In this document: in pieces, positions 54,320 to 62,653 of the stretch
How positions within the stretch are numbered: position 1 is the stretch's first letter
How the letters are laid out: every line of letters starts with the position of its first letter
Assembly (NCBI RefSeq): GCF_014836765.1
Contig: NZ_JACSQG010000009.1
Location: 56,305-120,304, forward strand
Reading direction: 5' to 3'
Source of the DNA: Serpens gallinarum
GTDB lineage: Bacteria; Pseudomonadota; Gammaproteobacteria; Pseudomonadales; Pseudomonadaceae
Length of the DNA: 64,000 nt
The notes under the pieces: generated by a model
What the model was told of the DNA's origin: nothing
Database searches by the model: none
What the model saw: only the letters and a program-made list of their open reading frames with translations
Program-made: the position numbers and the translations under genes

Positions 54320-55642
54320 ATGTCAAAAGCTCCCGTCTTGCGGGCGACCCTGCTCGCCTTCGCACTGTCCTCCCTCTCCGCTCTGCCGGCGTTTGCCCAG
54401 GCAGAAAAACCCACCGAACTGAAAATCGGCATCAGCACCTTCATGTCCGGCTCCGCCTCGGTGTTCGGCATGCCGGCCAAGGCGGCCGCGGAACTCTACA
54501 TCGAAGAACTCAACGCCAAGGGCGGCCTGCATGGCGTGCCGGTCAAGCCGATCTTCATCGATGAGGGCGTCGGCAGCGACCGTCTGCTTTCCGAGTTCCG
54601 CCGTGTGGTACAGGAGCAGGGCGCCGGGTTGATGCTCGCGTCCATCTCCAGCGGCAACTGCAACACCCTTGCGCCAGTGGCCGAAGACCTCAAAGTGGTC
54701 AACATCCTCTGGGACTGCGGCACCGAAAGGGCGCTGGATGGCAATTACCAGTACGTGTTCCGTACCCAGGCCAACGCCGTGACCGAGATGGTCGCCAGCG
54801 TGCTCTACCTGCTCAAGGTCAACCCGGATTTCAAGACCATCGCGGTGGTCAACCAGGACTATGCCTGGGGGCGTGAATCCTGGGAAATCTTCAGCCACAC
54901 GCTCAAGGTGTTGAAACCTGATGTGAAGGTGGTTGCCGAGCTGTTCCCGAAATTCGGCGCCCCGGACTTCTCGGCGGAAGTCAGCCGTCTGCAGGTGCTG
55001 CGTCCTGACGTCGTACTGTCCACCTCCTGGGGTGGCGACCTGGACACCTTCGTCCGCCAGGCCAGCCAGCGCGGCCTGCTGCGCACCTCTCAGTTCTACC
55101 TGGCCCTAGGCGAAACCTCGCTGCAGAGCCTGGGCAACACCCTGCCCGAAGGTGTGCTGATTGGCGCCCGTGGCGACCACTACTTCCTGCACCCGCAGTA
55201 CGCGCAGGATCCCAAGCACCAGGATTTCGTAAAGAAATTCCACGCGCGCACCGGCAACTACCCGATCTACTCCGTGTACCACATGGTGCAGGCTCTGGAG
55301 GGCATGAGCGCCGCCTATGACAAGGCCATCGAGGCCAACGACGGTCAATGGCCGAGCAAGGAGCAATTGGCCGAGGCGTTTCGCGGTTTGGAGTTTCGCG
55401 GTCTGACCAGTCCGGTCACCATCCGTCCGGAAGATGGCCAGGGTCTGGAGTCGCAGCTGTTCGGCGTGACCACCTCAAGCCCGGATCACAAGTTCCGCGT
55501 GCTCAAGGACATCGTGATTATTCCTGCCGACATGGTCACTACGCCGCCCGGCGAAAAGACCCTGGAGTGGGTGAAGACCCTGACGCCAGCCCTGCTTGAT
55601 CAGGTGCAATTCGTTGATCAGAAAACCGCAGGACTGCAGTGA
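54320..55642 (+). CDS. Branched-chain amino acid-type ABC transporter substrate-binding protein
   Basis: The 440-residue periplasmic receptor (type I fold, LivK/Peripla_BP_6) has a signal peptide ending ALPAFAQA near residue 28. Family segments are LKIGISTFMSGSASVFGMPA, AAELYIEELNAKGGLHGVPV, VNQDYAWGRESWEIF and DVVLSTSWGGDLDTF. It is longer than LivK (about 370). The ligand cannot be read, though the downstream dehydrogenases suggest an alcohol, aldehyde or aromatic acid. Its stop overlaps the permease start by one base (TGATG at 55640). It opens a transcription unit of at least five coupled genes. Confidence 0.92.
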   Translation: MSKAPVLRATLLAFALSSLSALPAFAQAEKPTELKIGISTFMSGSASVFGMPAKAAAELYIEELNAKGGLHGVPVKPIFIDEGVGSDRLLSEFRRVVQEQGAGLMLASISSGNCNTLAPVAEDLKVVNILWDCGTERALDGNYQYVFRTQANAVTEMVASVLYLLKVNPDFKTIAVVNQDYAWGRESWEIFSHTLKVLKPDVKVVAELFPKFGAPDFSAEVSRLQVLRPDVVLSTSWGGDLDTFVRQASQRGLLRTSQFYLALGETSLQSLGNTLPEGVLIGARGDHYFLHPQYAQDPKHQDFVKKFHARTGNYPIYSVYHMVQALEGMSAAYDKAIEANDGQWPSKEQLAEAFRGLEFRGLTSPVTIRPEDGQGLESQLFGVTTSSPDHKFRVLKDIVIIPADMVTTPPGEKTLEWVKTLTPALLDQVQFVDQKTAGLQ

Positions 55643-56538
55643 TGAGCACGGATATTTTCATCCTCGCGCTGCTCGATGGAGTGTCCTATGCCGGGCTGCT
55701 CTTTCTGGTGGCGCTGGGGCTGACGTTCATCTTCGGCGTGGTACGCATCCTCAACGTAGCGCACGGCAGTCTGTATGCGTGCGGCGGCTATGCCGCCGCC
55801 ACGCTCGGGCTCTGGCTGGGCGGAGATTCCGCCCTGTCCTCGCTGGCGGTGTTGATCGGGGGCGCGATTGCCGTCGGCATCGTGCTCGGCACGGTGCTGA
55901 TGCTGCTGCTGCGGCGGTTCCAGGATCGTGACCCGATCCTGCAACTGCTGGTGACCTTCGGCGCCTTCATGATCTTCGAGGATCTGCAGCGGATGATCTG
56001 GGGGACCCAGCCGTACTTCGTGTCGGACGTGGTCAACCAGATGGGCACCTCCGAGCTGCTTGGCGTGGTGTACATGAACTACCAGCTGCTGTTCGTGCCG
56101 GGCGCTGCCCTGGGCGTGTACCTGCTGCTGCGTTGGTTCCTCAACCACACGCTGAGCGGTCGGCAGATCATTGCCGTCACCCATGACCGGGAAGTGGCCA
56201 CCGCGCTGGGCATCAATGCCAAGCGTATTGCCTACCTGACCTTCGTGGTTGGCGCCATGCTCGGTTCGCTGGGCGGCGCGCTCGCCTCGCCGACCACCTC
56301 GCTGGTGCCGGGCATCGGTGCGGACATGATCGTGCTGTCCTTTGCCGTCGTTGCCAGTGCGGGTCTGGGGCAGATCTCGGGTGCGCTGATCACCGCGTTG
56401 ATGATCGGCCTGTCGCGCTCCTTCTGTGTCTACTTGATGCCGGAACTGGAAGTGGTCATGCCGTACGTGATCATGGTCGCGGTGTTGCTGGTGCGCCCGC
56501 AGGGGCTGTTCACCGTGGCTCAGGCTAGGAGAATCTGA
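55642..56538 (+). CDS. ABC transporter permease, LivH type
   Basis: The 298-residue inner-membrane protein has about eight hydrophobic segments. It opens with LLDGVSYAGLLFLVALGLTFIF then GVVRILNVAHGSLYACGGYA, the classic LivH beginning. The docking loop is visible around ALGINAKRIAYLTFVVG. The ATG at 55642 overlaps the previous stop by one base, and the stop overlaps the next ATG likewise (56538), so translation is coupled through the unit. Confidence 0.92.
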   Translation: MSTDIFILALLDGVSYAGLLFLVALGLTFIFGVVRILNVAHGSLYACGGYAAATLGLWLGGDSALSSLAVLIGGAIAVGIVLGTVLMLLLRRFQDRDPILQLLVTFGAFMIFEDLQRMIWGTQPYFVSDVVNQMGTSELLGVVYMNYQLLFVPGAALGVYLLLRWFLNHTLSGRQIIAVTHDREVATALGINAKRIAYLTFVVGAMLGSLGGALASPTTSLVPGIGADMIVLSFAVVASAGLGQISGALITALMIGLSRSFCVYLMPELEVVMPYVIMVAVLLVRPQGLFTVAQARRI

Positions 56539-57482
56539 TGCGTTATTCACTCATTGCGGCGGCGATTGCGTCCGTCGTCATCCTGGGGCTGGCGAGTGCC
56601 TTCCCCTGGTTGAAAATCCCGCTGATCCTGGGCCTGTGCTACGGCTTGGCAGCGTTGGGAATCGGTGTGCTGCTGCGCGCCGGGCAGATCTCCTTCGGCC
56701 ATGCCATGTATGCGTGCATCTCCGGTTACACGGTGGCCTTCCTCGGCCAGCGGTATCCGGGGCTCGACGGCATGCTGCTGATCGTGCTCGGCACGCTGGT
56801 CAGCGTGGTCGCCGGCATGTTGATCGGCGCTTTCGTGGTGCGTTACCGGGAAATCTTCTTCGGCATGCTCAACCTGGCGATCTCCATGGTGCTGTTCACC
56901 GTGCTCGGCAAGTTCTACAGCTTGACCGGTGGTACCGATGGCATGCGTGTGGAGCGGCCCAGCCTGATGGGCTTCGACCTGGGGCGCAGTGCGTTCGAAA
57001 CCAGCTTGCTGGTGTTTGTGGTCATCGCGGCACTGCTGGTGATCTGGGGTGTTCAGCGCTACTTCCGCTCCAGTGCCGGCGAGGCCCTGGCGGCGATCAA
57101 GAGCAACGAGACGCGCCTGGAATACCTCGGTGTTTCGGCCAAGAAAATCCTCTGGCAGGGCTATGTGCTGTCGGCCGCACTGTGCGGGCTGTCCGGTGCA
57201 CTGTTCGGCTTGTCGCAGGGCCTGGTCACGCCGGAAATGGGTTACTGGCTGCGCTCGGGCGAGTTCGTGTTCATCGCCATTCTTGGCGGCTCCGGGCATG
57301 CGGTCGGGGCGTTCGTCGGCGCGCTGCTGTATGAATTCCTCAAGCTGTACGCCGCGGCTCTGGTCAGCGGTGCCTGGCAACTGGTGCTGGGGGCCACGCT
57401 GATCGTGATCATCTACTTCCTGCCCGATGGCTTGATCGGCCTGCTCAAGAAGCGTCGTCCCGCGCTGGGAGGTGAAGCATGA
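56538..57482 (+). CDS. ABC transporter permease, LivM type
   Basis: The 314-residue protein is the second permease of the system. It shows about nine hydrophobic segments, the LivM stretch LRAGQISFGHAMYACISGYT and the docking loop AIKSNETRLEYLGVSAKKI. The C-terminal VFIAILGGSGHAVGAFVGAL is conserved. Starts and ends overlap its neighbours by one and four bases. Confidence 0.92.
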   Translation: MRYSLIAAAIASVVILGLASAFPWLKIPLILGLCYGLAALGIGVLLRAGQISFGHAMYACISGYTVAFLGQRYPGLDGMLLIVLGTLVSVVAGMLIGAFVVRYREIFFGMLNLAISMVLFTVLGKFYSLTGGTDGMRVERPSLMGFDLGRSAFETSLLVFVVIAALLVIWGVQRYFRSSAGEALAAIKSNETRLEYLGVSAKKILWQGYVLSAALCGLSGALFGLSQGLVTPEMGYWLRSGEFVFIAILGGSGHAVGAFVGALLYEFLKLYAAALVSGAWQLVLGATLIVIIYFLPDGLIGLLKKRRPALGGEA

Positions 57483-58219
57483 GTGCGCTCCTTGAAACCC
57501 AAGGGCTGACCCTGGCCTTCGGTGGACTGGTGGTGGCCGACAAGATCGACTTCCGCCTGGATGAAGGCGAACGTCTGGCGGTAATCGGCCAGAACGGCGC
57601 CGGCAAGACCACCTTTATCAACATCTGCACCGGGCTGCTGAAACCCAATGCCGGCACGGTGAAGTTCGACGGCCAGGACATCACCGGCCAGCCGCCGCGA
57701 CATATCGTCCGGCGGGGCATGGCGCGCTCGTTCCAGTTGCCGCAGTTGTTTCTCGACCACAGTGTGCGTCAGTCGCTGGAACTGGCCGGCATGGCCCGCG
57801 AGACGCGTCTGCCGCTGCTGCAGGCGCTGAGCGGCAGTGCCAACCGGCGCGAGGTGGACCGCGTGTTGGAGTTGGTCAGCCTGACCGAGCGTCAGCACGA
57901 GCCTGCCTCGAACCTGCCGGAAGGGCAGCGCAAGCTGCTCGACGTGGCGATGTCGCTGATGCTGCAACCGCGTCTGCTGATCATGGACGAGCCCACCAGT
58001 GGCGTGTCCACCGAAGAAAAGCACGACGTGATGGCGATCCTCATGCGCGCCCTGGACGAGCAGAAGGTCACCGCCATCTTCGTCGAACACGACGTGGACA
58101 TCGTGCGGCGTTACGCCACCCGCGTGGCCGCCTGGATTTCCGGTGCCATCGCGGCCGACGGCGACCCCGAGACGGTGCTTGCCGACCCCACCGTGCAGCG
58201 CGAAGTGCTGGGTATCTGA
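57479..58219 (+). CDS. ABC transporter ATP-binding protein, LivG type
   Basis: The 246-residue ATPase has Walker A GQNGAGKTTF, a degenerate signature LPEGQRKLLDVAMSL, Walker B LLIMDEPTSGVST and the switch FVEHDVDIV. The serine-poor signature (NLPEGQRKL rather than LSGGQ) is common in LivG-type subunits. The start overlaps the LivM stop by four bases. With LivF it forms the nucleotide-binding pair. Confidence 0.93.
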   Translation: MSALLETQGLTLAFGGLVVADKIDFRLDEGERLAVIGQNGAGKTTFINICTGLLKPNAGTVKFDGQDITGQPPRHIVRRGMARSFQLPQLFLDHSVRQSLELAGMARETRLPLLQALSGSANRREVDRVLELVSLTERQHEPASNLPEGQRKLLDVAMSLMLQPRLLIMDEPTSGVSTEEKHDVMAILMRALDEQKVTAIFVEHDVDIVRRYATRVAAWISGAIAADGDPETVLADPTVQREVLGI

Positions 58220-58233
58220 ACGAGGAGGCGAAC

Positions 58234-58938
58234 ATGCTGCAATTCGAAAATCTCAGCGCCGACATCGTGCGTGCCCCGGTCCTGCGCAACATCTGCGCCG
58301 ACTTGCCGCAAGGTTCGATCAACGCGGTGGTGGGGCGCAACGGCGCAGGCAAGACCACCTTGCTGCGCGCCATCATGGGCCTGATCAAGCTGCGCGAAGG
58401 CCGCATTCTATTCGACGGTTGTGACTTGGCCGGGGTGCCCGACTACGGCCGGGCCAAGTTGGGAATTGGTTATGCGCCCCAGGAGCGGGTGATGTTCCCG
58501 ACGCTGAGCGTCGAGGAAAACCTGCGCCTGCCCTGTCAGGTGGCAGGCTTCAGCAAGGCACAGGTGGATGAGCGTCTGGCGCTGACCCTTGACGTGGTGC
58601 CGCAGTTGCGCGACATGCTTCCGCGCTCCGGCGCGGCGCTCTCCGGTGGGCAGGGCAAGATGGCGGCCCTGGGCCGAGCCTTGATGATCGGCTCGCGACT
58701 GGTGCTGCTCGACGAGCCATTCCAGGGGTTGGCGCCTGCCTTGGCCACGCAATACAGCGAGGCGCTCAAGCGCTTGCAGAGCAGGGTGCCCGAGCTGTGC
58801 ATTGTGATCACCGAGTCAAACGGCAGCCTGCTCAAGGATGTTCAAGACCGCACCCTGCATATCGAGCGTGGGGCGTTGTTGCCCGACGCGGCGCCCATCA
58901 GCACATCTTCTTCTCCCTTTATAGAGGCTTACCCATGA
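58234..58938 (+). CDS. ABC transporter ATP-binding protein, LivF type
   Basis: The 234-residue ATPase has Walker A GRNGAGKTTL, the LivF-type stretch IGYAPQERVMFPTLSVEENL, signature LSGGQGKMAALGRAL and Walker B LVLLDEPFQGLAP. GAGGAG lies seven bases ahead of its ATG. Its stop overlaps the aldehyde dehydrogenase start (ATGA at 58935-58938), tying transport to oxidation in one translation unit. Confidence 0.93.
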   Translation: MLQFENLSADIVRAPVLRNICADLPQGSINAVVGRNGAGKTTLLRAIMGLIKLREGRILFDGCDLAGVPDYGRAKLGIGYAPQERVMFPTLSVEENLRLPCQVAGFSKAQVDERLALTLDVVPQLRDMLPRSGAALSGGQGKMAALGRALMIGSRLVLLDEPFQGLAPALATQYSEALKRLQSRVPELCIVITESNGSLLKDVQDRTLHIERGALLPDAAPISTSSSPFIEAYP

Positions 58939-60368
58939 GCAAGCTGTTTATTGGTGGTGGCTGGCAGTCGGCTTCCAACCCCGAATCGATTCCGGTCTAT
59001 GCGCCCGCTACCGGCGAGGCCTACGCGGAAATTGCCCGTGGTCAGGCGGCAGATATCGACCTGGCAGTGCGTGCCGCGCGTGCTGCGGTGCAGGGTGAAT
59101 GGGGCGCACTGAGCGCCACGGAGCGAGGGCGCATTCTGGTGCGCATCGGCTTGAGCGTGCTGGACAACATTGACGAGCTGGCCGCCATCGAGGCGAAGGA
59201 CACCGGCAAGCCGCTGGCCCTGGCGCGCAAGGACATGGAGGCGCTGGCGCGCTACTTCGAGTTTTATGGCGGCGCGGCAGATAAGCTGCACGGCCAGGTG
59301 ATTCCCTACCTGTCCGGCTATAGCGTGAACGTGGTCCGCGAGGCCTACGGCGTGGTCGGCCACATCATTCCCTGGAACTACCCAGCGCAGATGCTCGGGC
59401 GCACCATCGCGCCGGCCCTGGCCATGGGCAACGCCTCGGTGGTCAAGCCGGCCGAAGATGCCTGCATGACCTCGCTGCGTTTTGCCGAACTGGCCAGCGC
59501 CGCCGGACTGCCGGCCGGGGCGTTGAATATCGTCACCGGCTACGGCCGCGAAGCGGGCGCTGCGCTGGCGGCGCATCCCGATATCAACCTGATTACCTTC
59601 ACCGGTTCGCCGCAAGTCGGCGTGGAAATCCAGACGGCAGCGGCGCGCAACCACGTCAAATGTGTGCTGGAACTGGGCGGCAAGTCGCCGCAGATCGTCT
59701 TTGCCGATGCCGATCTGGACAAGGCGGTGCCGATCATTGTCGGCGCCATCATCCAGAACGCTGGGCAGACCTGCTCGGCCGGCAGCCGCCTGCTGGTGCA
59801 GCGCGAGATTTATGACCAGGTGATTGAGCGGGTGGCCGCACGCTTTCGCGAGATTCGCGTCGGCGCCCCGGAAACCTCGCCGGACTGCGGGCCGATCATT
59901 ACCCGTGCGCAGTTCGAGCGGGTGCAACGCTTCATTGCCGAGGTCAAGGAGTCCGGCCTGCCGGTGCTGGCCGAAGGCGTGCTGGATGCCAACCTGCCTG
60001 CCGAGGGCTATTACGTGGCGCCGACGCTGTTCGGCCCGGTGCCGCGCGATCACAAACTGGCGCTGGAAGAAGTGTTTGGTCCTGTGCTGGCCGCCATGCC
60101 GTTTGATGACGAAGACGATGCCGTCGCCCTGGCCAATGGCACCGAGTACGGCCTGGTGGCGGCGATCTGGAGCGAGAACGGCGCCCGTCAACAGCGCCTG
60201 GCCAAGCGTTTGGAAGCCGGCCAAGTGTTCATCAACTGTTATGGCGCGGGTGGCGGTGTCGAGTTGCCGTTCGGCGGTGTACGCAAGAGTGGCCATGGCC
60301 GCGAGAAGGGCTTTCTGGCGTTGGAAGAGTTCAGCGTCACCAAGACCGTAGTCAGCCACCACGGCTAA
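58935..60368 (+). CDS. NAD(P)-dependent aldehyde dehydrogenase
   Basis: The 477-residue enzyme has the full aldehyde dehydrogenase set: PWNYPAQMLGRTIAPALAMG, FTGSPQVGVEIQ, ELGGKSPQIVFADADLD with the general base, and the nucleophile cysteine in NAGQTCSAGSRLLV. ELPFGGVRKSGHGREKG closes it. The substrate is unknown. Its ATG at 58935 overlaps the LivF stop, so the substrate or a derivative of it is probably what the transporter brings in. Confidence 0.92.
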   Translation: MSKLFIGGGWQSASNPESIPVYAPATGEAYAEIARGQAADIDLAVRAARAAVQGEWGALSATERGRILVRIGLSVLDNIDELAAIEAKDTGKPLALARKDMEALARYFEFYGGAADKLHGQVIPYLSGYSVNVVREAYGVVGHIIPWNYPAQMLGRTIAPALAMGNASVVKPAEDACMTSLRFAELASAAGLPAGALNIVTGYGREAGAALAAHPDINLITFTGSPQVGVEIQTAAARNHVKCVLELGGKSPQIVFADADLDKAVPIIVGAIIQNAGQTCSAGSRLLVQREIYDQVIERVAARFREIRVGAPETSPDCGPIITRAQFERVQRFIAEVKESGLPVLAEGVLDANLPAEGYYVAPTLFGPVPRDHKLALEEVFGPVLAAMPFDDEDDAVALANGTEYGLVAAIWSENGARQQRLAKRLEAGQVFINCYGAGGGVELPFGGVRKSGHGREKGFLALEEFSVTKTVVSHHG

Positions 60369-60455
60369 TGTCTGTTAGCGAGTGCGCACCGGCTTCTGGC
60401 AACTCAGGCCGGTGCGCAAGAAGAACCCAGGGCTAACCCGCAGAGAATTCCAAGA

Positions 60456-61580
60456 ATGAAAATCCGTGCTGCAGTATTGCGAGAGTCAGGGCTGACGGCG
60501 CCCTATGCCGAAAGCCGCCCGCTTCAGATTGAAGAACTGGATCTGGCACCGCCCGGACCGGGCGAAGTGCTGGTGAAAATGATCGCCGCCGGCCTGTGTC
60601 ATTCCGACCTGTCAGTCATTACCGGCGTGCGTCCGCGCCCGGTGCCGATGGCGCTGGGTCACGAGGCCAGTGCCCAGGTGCTGGAAGTGGGCCCAGGGGT
60701 AAAAAACGTACGCCCCGGGCAGAACGTGGTGCTGGTGTTCGTGCCCAGTTGCGGGCATTGCGTGCCGTGCATGGAAGGCCGTCCGGCCTTGTGCGAGCCG
60801 GGCGCGGAAGCCAATGGCAAGGGCGAGATGCTTGAAGGCGGCCGCCGCCTGAGCCAGGGCTCGGTGGCCGTGAACCACCATTGCGGCGTGTCGGCGTTTG
60901 CTGACCATGCGGTGGTGTCGGCGCGCTCCTGTGTGCCGATCAGTGACGATATCGATCCGGTGGAAGCCGCCGTGTTTGGCTGCGCCGTGCTCACCGGCAT
61001 GGGCGCGGTGGTCAACACCGGCAAGGTCTCGCCCGGCGCTTCGGCGTTGGTGGTCGGCCTGGGCGGCGTGGGCCTGAGCGCACTGCTCGGTGCTCGGGCT
61101 TCGGGTGCCAACCCCTTGATCGCGGTGGATGTCCACCAGAGCAAGCTGGACCTGGCGCTGTCGTTGGGAGCGACCCATGCAGTCAATGCGCGTGATCCCG
61201 ACGCCGTGGCAAAAATTCGCGAGCTGACCCAGGGCGGGGTGGATTTCGCCTTCGAGTTTGCCGGCTCGGTGCCGGCCATGGAGCTGGCCTATGGGGCGAC
61301 CCGCCGGGGCGGCACCACCATCACCGCCGGTTTGCCGCATCCCCAGGACCGCTGGCCCTTGCAGCAGGTCAGCCTGACCACCGAAGAACGCACGGTGAAG
61401 GGCAGCTACATCGGCTCGTGCATTCCGGCCCGCGACGTACCGCGTTACCTCGGCCTGTATGCCAGCGGCCGCCTGCCGGTGAACCGGCTGATTGGCCGGC
61501 GCCTGGCGCTGGAAGACATCAACAGCGGCTTCGACAGCCTGGCCACGGGCAGCAGCTTGCGTGATCTGATCGTGTTCTAA
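60456..61580 (+). CDS. Zinc-dependent alcohol dehydrogenase (MDR family)
   Basis: The 374-residue enzyme has the GroES-like domain with catalytic zinc residues in AAGLCHSDL and MALGHEASA. The four structural-zinc cysteines lie in CGHCVPCMEGRPALC. The Rossmann motif is ALVVGLGGVGLSALLGA. It resembles class III/aryl-alcohol type dehydrogenases. The likely job is oxidising an alcohol to the aldehyde used by the preceding enzyme. It follows the aldehyde dehydrogenase by 87 bases. Confidence 0.92.
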   Translation: MKIRAAVLRESGLTAPYAESRPLQIEELDLAPPGPGEVLVKMIAAGLCHSDLSVITGVRPRPVPMALGHEASAQVLEVGPGVKNVRPGQNVVLVFVPSCGHCVPCMEGRPALCEPGAEANGKGEMLEGGRRLSQGSVAVNHHCGVSAFADHAVVSARSCVPISDDIDPVEAAVFGCAVLTGMGAVVNTGKVSPGASALVVGLGGVGLSALLGARASGANPLIAVDVHQSKLDLALSLGATHAVNARDPDAVAKIRELTQGGVDFAFEFAGSVPAMELAYGATRRGGTTITAGLPHPQDRWPLQQVSLTTEERTVKGSYIGSCIPARDVPRYLGLYASGRLPVNRLIGRRLALEDINSGFDSLATGSSLRDLIVF

Positions 61581-61627
61581 CCAAATTCACAGCAGATTTT
61601 TTTCACCCATATAAAAAGAGAAAACCC

Positions 61628-62380
61628 ATGGCACAGCTCAAGAATAAAATTGCCATCGTCACCGGCGCCGCCAGCGGTTTCGGTGCCTGCATCGCCCGTC
61701 GCTACATCGAGGAGGGCGCCAAGGTGGTGCTCGCCGACATCAACTACGAAGGCGCCGCGCGCCTGGCCGACGAACTGGGCGACAACGCCCTCGCCGTGGC
61801 CTGCAACGTGACCTCCGGCGAGCAGGTGCAGGCCGCCGTGCAAGCCTGCGTGGACGCCTTCGGTGTGCCCGACATCGTGGTCAACAATGCCGGCACCACG
61901 CACCGTAACCAGCCGCTGATGAACGTCGACGAAGCCACCTTCGATCGCGTGTATGCCGTCAACGTGAAATCCATCTTCCACATGGTCAAGGCCGTGGTGC
62001 CGCTGATGCGCGAACGGGGCACCGGCTCGATCATCAACGTCGGCTCGGTGGCCGGCATTCGCCCGCGCCCAGGACTGACCTGGTACAACGGCTCCAAGGG
62101 CGCGGTGAACCTATTGTCCAAGTCCCTGGCGGTCGAGCTAGGCCCGGACGGCATCCGCGTCAACAACATCTGCCCGGTGATGGGTGAAACCGCGCTGCTG
62201 GAAGACTTCATGGGCATGCCCGATACGCCGGAAAACCGCGCCAAGTTCGTTTCCACCATTCCGCTGGGTCGCATGGCCAAACCCAGCGATATCGCCGCCG
62301 TGGCGGTGTTCCTGGCCACCGACGATGCTGCCTTCCTGAATGGCGTGGAATTGCCGGTAGACGGCGGTCGCGTGGTGTAA
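61628..62380 (+). CDS. Short-chain dehydrogenase/reductase (FabG-like)
   Basis: The 250-residue classical SDR has TGAASGFGACIARRY (cofactor loop), NNAGTT, the catalytic Ser in INVGSVAGIRPRPG, Tyr-x3-Lys in WYNGSKGAV and the NICPVMGETALL stretch. The glycine loop has Phe where Ile is usual (GFG). The C-terminus PVDGGRVV is typical. Substrate unknown. It is the last gene of the transport-oxidation unit and is followed by a strong terminator. Confidence 0.92.
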   Translation: MAQLKNKIAIVTGAASGFGACIARRYIEEGAKVVLADINYEGAARLADELGDNALAVACNVTSGEQVQAAVQACVDAFGVPDIVVNNAGTTHRNQPLMNVDEATFDRVYAVNVKSIFHMVKAVVPLMRERGTGSIINVGSVAGIRPRPGLTWYNGSKGAVNLLSKSLAVELGPDGIRVNNICPVMGETALLEDFMGMPDTPENRAKFVSTIPLGRMAKPSDIAAVAVFLATDDAAFLNGVELPVDGGRVV

Positions 62381-62406
62381 CCCGCCCGCGGCTGTTGTCG
62401 CCCACC

Positions 62407-62444
62407 AAAAAGCCCGACCTGCATTCTCCAGGCCGGGCTTTTTT
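62407..62444 (+). terminator. Intrinsic terminator after the SDR gene
   Basis: AAAAAGCCCG on the left pairs with CGGGCTTTTT on the right; CCTG / CAGG extend the stem inside, with one mismatch. Six T follow. It ends the transport-oxidation unit 26 bases after the SDR stop and is the last element of ordinary chromosomal style before the cassette array. Confidence 0.93.
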
Positions 62445-62653
62445 GTGGGTGGACAGCCACGGGGGATAAATAGTAGCGTCCTGCCATCGCAGGGTTTGGC
62501 CCTACAGGAATTAGATGGCGTTCGGTCTAACCCGCAGCAAGGTTCGTAAGTCGTTGATTTTTAACAGATCGGAGTAGGGCTGTGACGAATAATTTTCGTA
62601 GTTATGCAGACCTCGGTCTAATTCCATTACAGAAGACCTCCATCTAATCACTG
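62445..62653. other. Left border of the cassette array
   Basis: These 209 bases have no gene. A small hairpin (GCCATC...GATGGC, within 62480-62520) is followed by GTTCGGT. A second possible degenerate attC-like pairing joins AGATCGGAG (about 62566-62574) to CTCCATCT (about 62638-62645), with one unpaired base, ending in the core GTTATGT at 62653-62659. Either could be the ancestral attachment site or a worn attC; neither is clear. Confidence 0.4.
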
